Source of the DNA: Streptomyces sp. Act143
Lineage (GTDB): Bacteria; Actinomycetota; Actinomycetes; Streptomycetales; Streptomycetaceae
Reading direction: 5' to 3'
NCBI RefSeq assembly: GCF_003143935.1
Contig: NZ_QFRX01000001.1
Location: 6,021,816-6,085,815, forward strand
Length of the DNA: 64,000 nt
In this document: positions 60,911 to 64,000 of the stretch, in pieces
Layout of the letters: each line of letters starts with the position of its first letter
Position numbering within the stretch: the stretch's first letter is position 1
Translations under genes and position numbers: made by a program
Notes under the pieces: model-generated
What the model was told of the DNA's origin: nothing
Databases searched by the model: none
Seen by the model: the letters and a program-made list of their open reading frames with translations, nothing else

Positions 60911-62375
60911 GGCTCACCTCCGCCTGTCCGACGCCGACCTGGAGGTCGAGGTCGAGGGTGCCGGAGGGCTTGACGCCCTTGGCCGGGGCCAGCGTCGCCT
61001 CCTTGTACTTACCCGGTTCCACGTCCACGTCCTTCTCGTCGTCGCCGGGCAGTTGGATGTCGCCCACGCCCACGTCGATGCTGACCTTCACGGTCGCGCC
61101 CTTCGGCACGATCACCTTCAGCTTGCCGACCCCCACCTCGGCCCTGGCCGTCACCGTCTGCGTCCTGGTCAGATCAAGCGCCGTCAGATCCAGCGTGCCG
61201 ATGCCGGTGCCGAGGTCGTATTTCGGGCGGAGGTCCGCCACCGCGGCGGGCCGCCAGGTCTCGCGCACCCACTGGGTGCCGATGTCCTTGGGCACGGCGG
61301 CCGAGCCCGCGAGCAGTCCCGCCGTGAGCACCGCCAGGAAGATCGAGCCCGCGCCCGTACGCCCGAGGAAGGAGCTGACCGCGATGCCCAGGCCGAAGAC
61401 GATCAGCGCACTGGCCAGACCGGTCTGGAGGCTGGTGCCGAGAGGGTGCTCGTCCCACGTCAGGCCGGTGCCGAGGCCGCCCGCGAGGAGGGCGAGCAGG
61501 AAGACCCAGCCGCCGATCCAGCGCGGGCCGCGCTGCCGGGGCTGCTGCGGCCGAGCGGTGCGCAGGTCGGTGCCCAGGTGGCCGTAGCCGGGAGCGAGGC
61601 CGATGTCGATGGCGTCCGCGAGGTCGCGGGTGCGGGAGTCGCCGGGGCCCCAGAGGTAGCCGGTGCCGCCCTCGTGCGTGCCGTCCTTGACGATGGGCTC
61701 GCGCCACCAGGAGGGGTAGGAGGCGCTGACCGGCGGGGCCTGGGCCTCCGGCGGGGCGTCCGCGGCGGCCTGGGCGGCGAGCGGATCGGTGTCGGGGGTG
61801 CCGCGCTGCCGCGACCAGTACCCGGCGCCCGCGAGGAGCAGGGAGACGACGACGGCGAAGGTCAGCACCGTCCCGTTGTTCAGCATCGTCAGGAACACGC
61901 CGCAGCCGACCAGCGCGAACAGCACGGCCGCCAGGGCCTGGCCGTCGACGCGGCCGGTCAGCAGCTTGCGGACCTCGTTCTCCTCGTCGTCCTCGTAGGG
62001 CACGAAGAGCCAGGCGAAGCCGTAGAAGATGAGGCCGAGGCCGCCGGTCGCGGAGAGCACGGCGAGGGTGATCCGGAAGATCACCGGGTCCATGTCGTAC
62101 TGCCGCCCGAGGCCGGCGCACACGCCCGCGAGCGTCTTGTACCGCCGGTCGCGGCGGAACTTCGGCGGCGGCGCGGCCGTTGCGTCATCGCCGGGGAGAT
62201 CCGTCCCGTCGGTCTCGCCCGGTCGCCGCCCAGCCGCACCCGGTCGGTCCTGCTCCTTCCGCGCGCCCGCACCCGCCTGTGCGCGCGGTTCCTCACCGGC
62301 GGCGGTCGCGGAGGGCGCGGCGGACGAGGCGCCCTCGTCGGGCGCCGGGTCCGCGGCGTGCTGGTGATCTGTCAT
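60897..62375 (-). CDS. PspC-domain membrane protein
   Basis: A 492-residue protein. An 80-residue disordered charged N terminus precedes a PspC domain (RRYKTLAGVCAGLGRQYDMD, PVIFRITLAVLSATGGLGLI, FYGFAWLFVP), then about four more membrane helices and an extracytoplasmic C-terminal beta domain (VTARAEVGVGKLKVIVPKGA; VKVSIDVGVGDIQLPG) of the LiaF-like adhesin-stalk type. It is divergent from a histidine kinase that itself starts with PspC, so it is likely the sensor or inhibitor arm of an envelope-stress module. Confidence 0.9.
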   Translation of the reverse strand: MTDHQHAADPAPDEGASSAAPSATAAGEEPRAQAGAGARKEQDRPGAAGRRPGETDGTDLPGDDATAAPPPKFRRDRRYKTLAGVCAGLGRQYDMDPVIFRITLAVLSATGGLGLIFYGFAWLFVPYEDDEENEVRKLLTGRVDGQALAAVLFALVGCGVFLTMLNNGTVLTFAVVVSLLLAGAGYWSRQRGTPDTDPLAAQAAADAPPEAQAPPVSASYPSWWREPIVKDGTHEGGTGYLWGPGDSRTRDLADAIDIGLAPGYGHLGTDLRTARPQQPRQRGPRWIGGWVFLLALLAGGLGTGLTWDEHPLGTSLQTGLASALIVFGLGIAVSSFLGRTGAGSIFLAVLTAGLLAGSAAVPKDIGTQWVRETWRPAAVADLRPKYDLGTGIGTLDLTALDLTRTQTVTARAEVGVGKLKVIVPKGATVKVSIDVGVGDIQLPGDDEKDVDVEPGKYKEATLAPAKGVKPSGTLDLDLQVGVGQAEVSRAAS

Positions 62376-62431
62376 GTGTCCATGGTGACGGGCGAGCTGC
62401 CGCGACGGGAGTCGGAACGACCCTGGCCGGA

Positions 62432-62531
62432 CCCTGATATCGCCCCTGACCCGGGGCCGGGGAGACGTTCCGGCCCGCGGCCGTTTCCGTGCCCTTCGAA
62501 GATCAGGGGAGTCTAGGGGGCCGACCCTGAT
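62432..62531. promoter_or_regulatory. Repeated CCCTGA motifs in the PspC divergent promoter region
   Basis: CCCTGAT at 62432-62438, CCCTGAC at 62445-62451, inverted ATCAGGG at 62502-62508 and CCCTGAT at 62525-62531 lie in the 190-bp region between the divergent PspC genes. They may be binding sites for the response regulator encoded at 63858. Confidence 0.4.
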
Positions 62532-62565
62532 GCTCCGGCCGTTCCGCCGTGTGAACATCGATGGC

Positions 62566-63861
62566 ATGCCGGAAGCAGCCGCAGCAGCGCCACTCGTCGA
62601 ACCGCGGCCGCCGCGCAAGCTCTACCGCAGCAGTGACGGACGCTGGCTGGGGGGTGTGGCGCGGGGGCTCGCCGGGCATCTCGGGCTGCCCGTGATCTGG
62701 GTGCGCCTCGTCTTCGTCGGCCTTTTCATGGCGGACGGCCTCGGCGCCCTGCTGTACGCCGCGTTCTGGTTCTTCGTGCCGCTGGGAGTCGGGGGCGTGA
62801 GCGGTCAGAAGCCGCCGTCCTTCGTCACCACCGAGACCTCACCCGACGGCCGCCGCCGGCTCGTCGCCCGCAGACCGGACCGCGGCCAGATCGTCGCCCT
62901 GCTGCTCATGGTCGTGGTGGCCATGGTTTTTGTGGGCAATGTGAACCTGGGCACCGGCGCGAAGGCCTATCTCTGGCCCGCCGTCCTCGTCGGCGCCGGT
63001 GTGGCCCTGGTGTGGCGCCAGGCCGACAACGCCCGCCGGGCCCGCTGGGCCGAGGTCGGCCGCCGCAGGCGCACGCTCAGCCTGCTGCGCGCCGCGGGCG
63101 GCGTCCTGCTGGTCACGGCCGGTGTGTCCGGGATCTTCGTCATGCAGGGCTCGGCCGCCCACCTCGGCTCGGTCCTCCAGGCGGCCCTCGCGGTCCTGGT
63201 CGGCATCACACTCCTCGCCGGCCCCTACCTCGTGCGCATGACCCAGGACCTCTCCGAGGAGCGCCTGATGCGCATCCGCGCCCAGGAGCGCGCCGAGGTC
63301 GCCGCCCACGTCCACGACTCCGTGCTGCACACCCTGACCCTGATCCAGCGCAACGCGGAGAACGCGAACGAGGTGCGCCGCCTCGCCCGCGCCCAGGAGC
63401 GCGACCTGCGCACCTGGCTCTACAAACCCGAGGGCACGGGCAAGGACGAGGCCGACGAACCCGACACCCTCGCCGAGGCGGTGCGGCGCAACGCGGCCGA
63501 GATCGAGGACAAGCACGGCGTCCCCCTGGAGGTCGTCATCGTCGGCGACTGCCCCCTCGACGAACGCATCGGCGCACAGATGCAGGCCGCGCGCGAGGCG
63601 ATGGTGAACGCGGCCAAGTACGGTGGCGAGGGCGGCGCGGTGCAGGTCTACGCCGAGGTCGAGGGAAAGACGGTGTTCGTGTCGGTCCGGGACCGTGGCC
63701 CCGGCTTCGACCTCGATTCGATACCCGCCGACCGCATGGGTGTCAGAGAATCGATCATCGGCCGCATGGAGCGCCACGGCGGCACGGCCCGCCTGCGCGC
63801 GGTGCCGGGCGGCGGCACGGAGGTCGAGCTGGAGATGGAGAGGGCGGAGAAGACGTCATGA
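62566..63861 (+). CDS. PspC-fused sensor histidine kinase (NarL/LiaS-type)
   Basis: A 431-residue kinase. Residues 18-75 form a PspC domain (RKLYRSSDGRWLGGVARGLA; VIWVRLVFVGLF), four further membrane helices follow to about residue 220, then the HisKA_3 dimerisation domain with phospho-acceptor His250 (AAHVHDSVLHTLTLIQR) and a HATPase_c domain (REAMVNAAKYGGEGGAVQVY; DRGPGFDLDSIPADRMGVRE; GTEVELEME). ATG 62566 is chosen; 62530 is an in-frame alternative. The stop overlaps the regulator start (ATGA), so kinase and regulator are coupled. Confidence 0.92.
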   Translation: MPEAAAAAPLVEPRPPRKLYRSSDGRWLGGVARGLAGHLGLPVIWVRLVFVGLFMADGLGALLYAAFWFFVPLGVGGVSGQKPPSFVTTETSPDGRRRLVARRPDRGQIVALLLMVVVAMVFVGNVNLGTGAKAYLWPAVLVGAGVALVWRQADNARRARWAEVGRRRRTLSLLRAAGGVLLVTAGVSGIFVMQGSAAHLGSVLQAALAVLVGITLLAGPYLVRMTQDLSEERLMRIRAQERAEVAAHVHDSVLHTLTLIQRNAENANEVRRLARAQERDLRTWLYKPEGTGKDEADEPDTLAEAVRRNAAEIEDKHGVPLEVVIVGDCPLDERIGAQMQAAREAMVNAAKYGGEGGAVQVYAEVEGKTVFVSVRDRGPGFDLDSIPADRMGVRESIIGRMERHGGTARLRAVPGGGTEVELEMERAEKTS

Positions 63862-64000
63862 GCGACCCGACCGAGGCGAACGACACGACGACGAGTGAGC
63901 GCCGGGTGCGAGTGGTCCTCGTCGACGACCACCGCATGTTCCGTACGGGGGTGCAGGCGGAGATCGGCCAGACCGAGCAGACCGGGGTGGAAGTGGTCGG
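63858..64000 (+). CDS. Response regulator, N-terminal part (truncated by window)
   Basis: Only 47 codons are in the window. After a short acidic leader the receiver domain begins VRVVLVDDHRMFRTGVQAEI, with the acidic pair DD and the HRMFRxG helix of NarL/LuxR-type regulators. Overlap with the kinase stop codon identifies it as the cognate regulator. Its DNA-binding domain is outside the window. Confidence 0.9.
   Translation, partial: MSDPTEANDTTTSERRVRVVLVDDHRMFRTGVQAEIGQTEQTGVEVV

Overview
The window is a high-GC (roughly 70%) chromosomal segment whose GTG/ATG starts, dense 4-bp ATGA/GTGA overlaps and gene content (whiD, bldM, shbA, groEL with a His-rich tail, eukaryotic-type kinases) point to a Streptomyces. 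The backbone order alr - tsaE/tsaB/rimI/tsaD - groES/groEL1 - whiD/bldM/shbA - guaB/guaB3 - glpD - kinase array - guaA matches, from memory, a conserved core region of the Streptomyces chromosome (around SCO4745-SCO4795 of S. coelicolor). No rRNA, tRNA, CRISPR or insertion sequence was recognised.

Layout. 1-5474: end of alr, an alpha/beta hydrolase and the t6A tRNA-modification genes with rimI. 5649-10619: a xylan-degradation group (GH3 glycosidase, LacI regulator, secreted GH10-CBM2 xylanase) with repeated CGAA/TTCG-type operator sequences. 10721-16514: an LCP cell-wall ligase, an ECF42 sigma factor with its DGPF/YCII partner and a candidate ECF42 promoter, a methyltransferase and two coupled deacetylase lipoproteins. 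16559-18836: groES-groEL1 with two CIRCE operators and an internal terminator. 18868-20972: an unusual ClpP-fold protease plus membrane-protein operon. 21212-24498: SnoaL-like, SDR, MOSC and LysR genes. 24607-29717: developmental regulators whiD and bldM (with its SigBldN-type promoter), shbA, guaB and guaB3. 29853-34322: a nucleotide-sugar dehydrogenase homologue lacking its catalytic residues, glpD and a serine hydrolase. 34584-46309: six consecutive membrane Ser/Thr kinase genes, the second a pseudokinase. 46452-49859: aldehyde dehydrogenase and GMC oxidoreductase. 49944-55030: an LAXTG-type surface protein, a membrane protein, chorismate mutase behind a possible attenuator, and guaA. 55050-64000: assorted enzymes and membrane proteins, a deleted pseudogene, and a PspC protein divergent from a PspC-domain histidine kinase/response regulator pair cut by the window end.

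The most notable non-textbook signals are: (i) a leaderless 23-codon ORF with a Tyr-Leu-Phe-Thr-Tyr run followed by a terminator hairpin upstream of chorismate mutase (53177-53338), a candidate aromatic attenuator; (ii) the nucleotide-sugar dehydrogenase homologue in which four catalytic positions are replaced (29853-31064); (iii) the kinase/pseudokinase array; (iv) the protease/membrane-protein operon at 18868-20972; (v) a 17-bp tandem repeat carrying the stop codons of two convergent genes (57185-57252); and (vi) a gene remnant with a large internal deletion (59622-59881).
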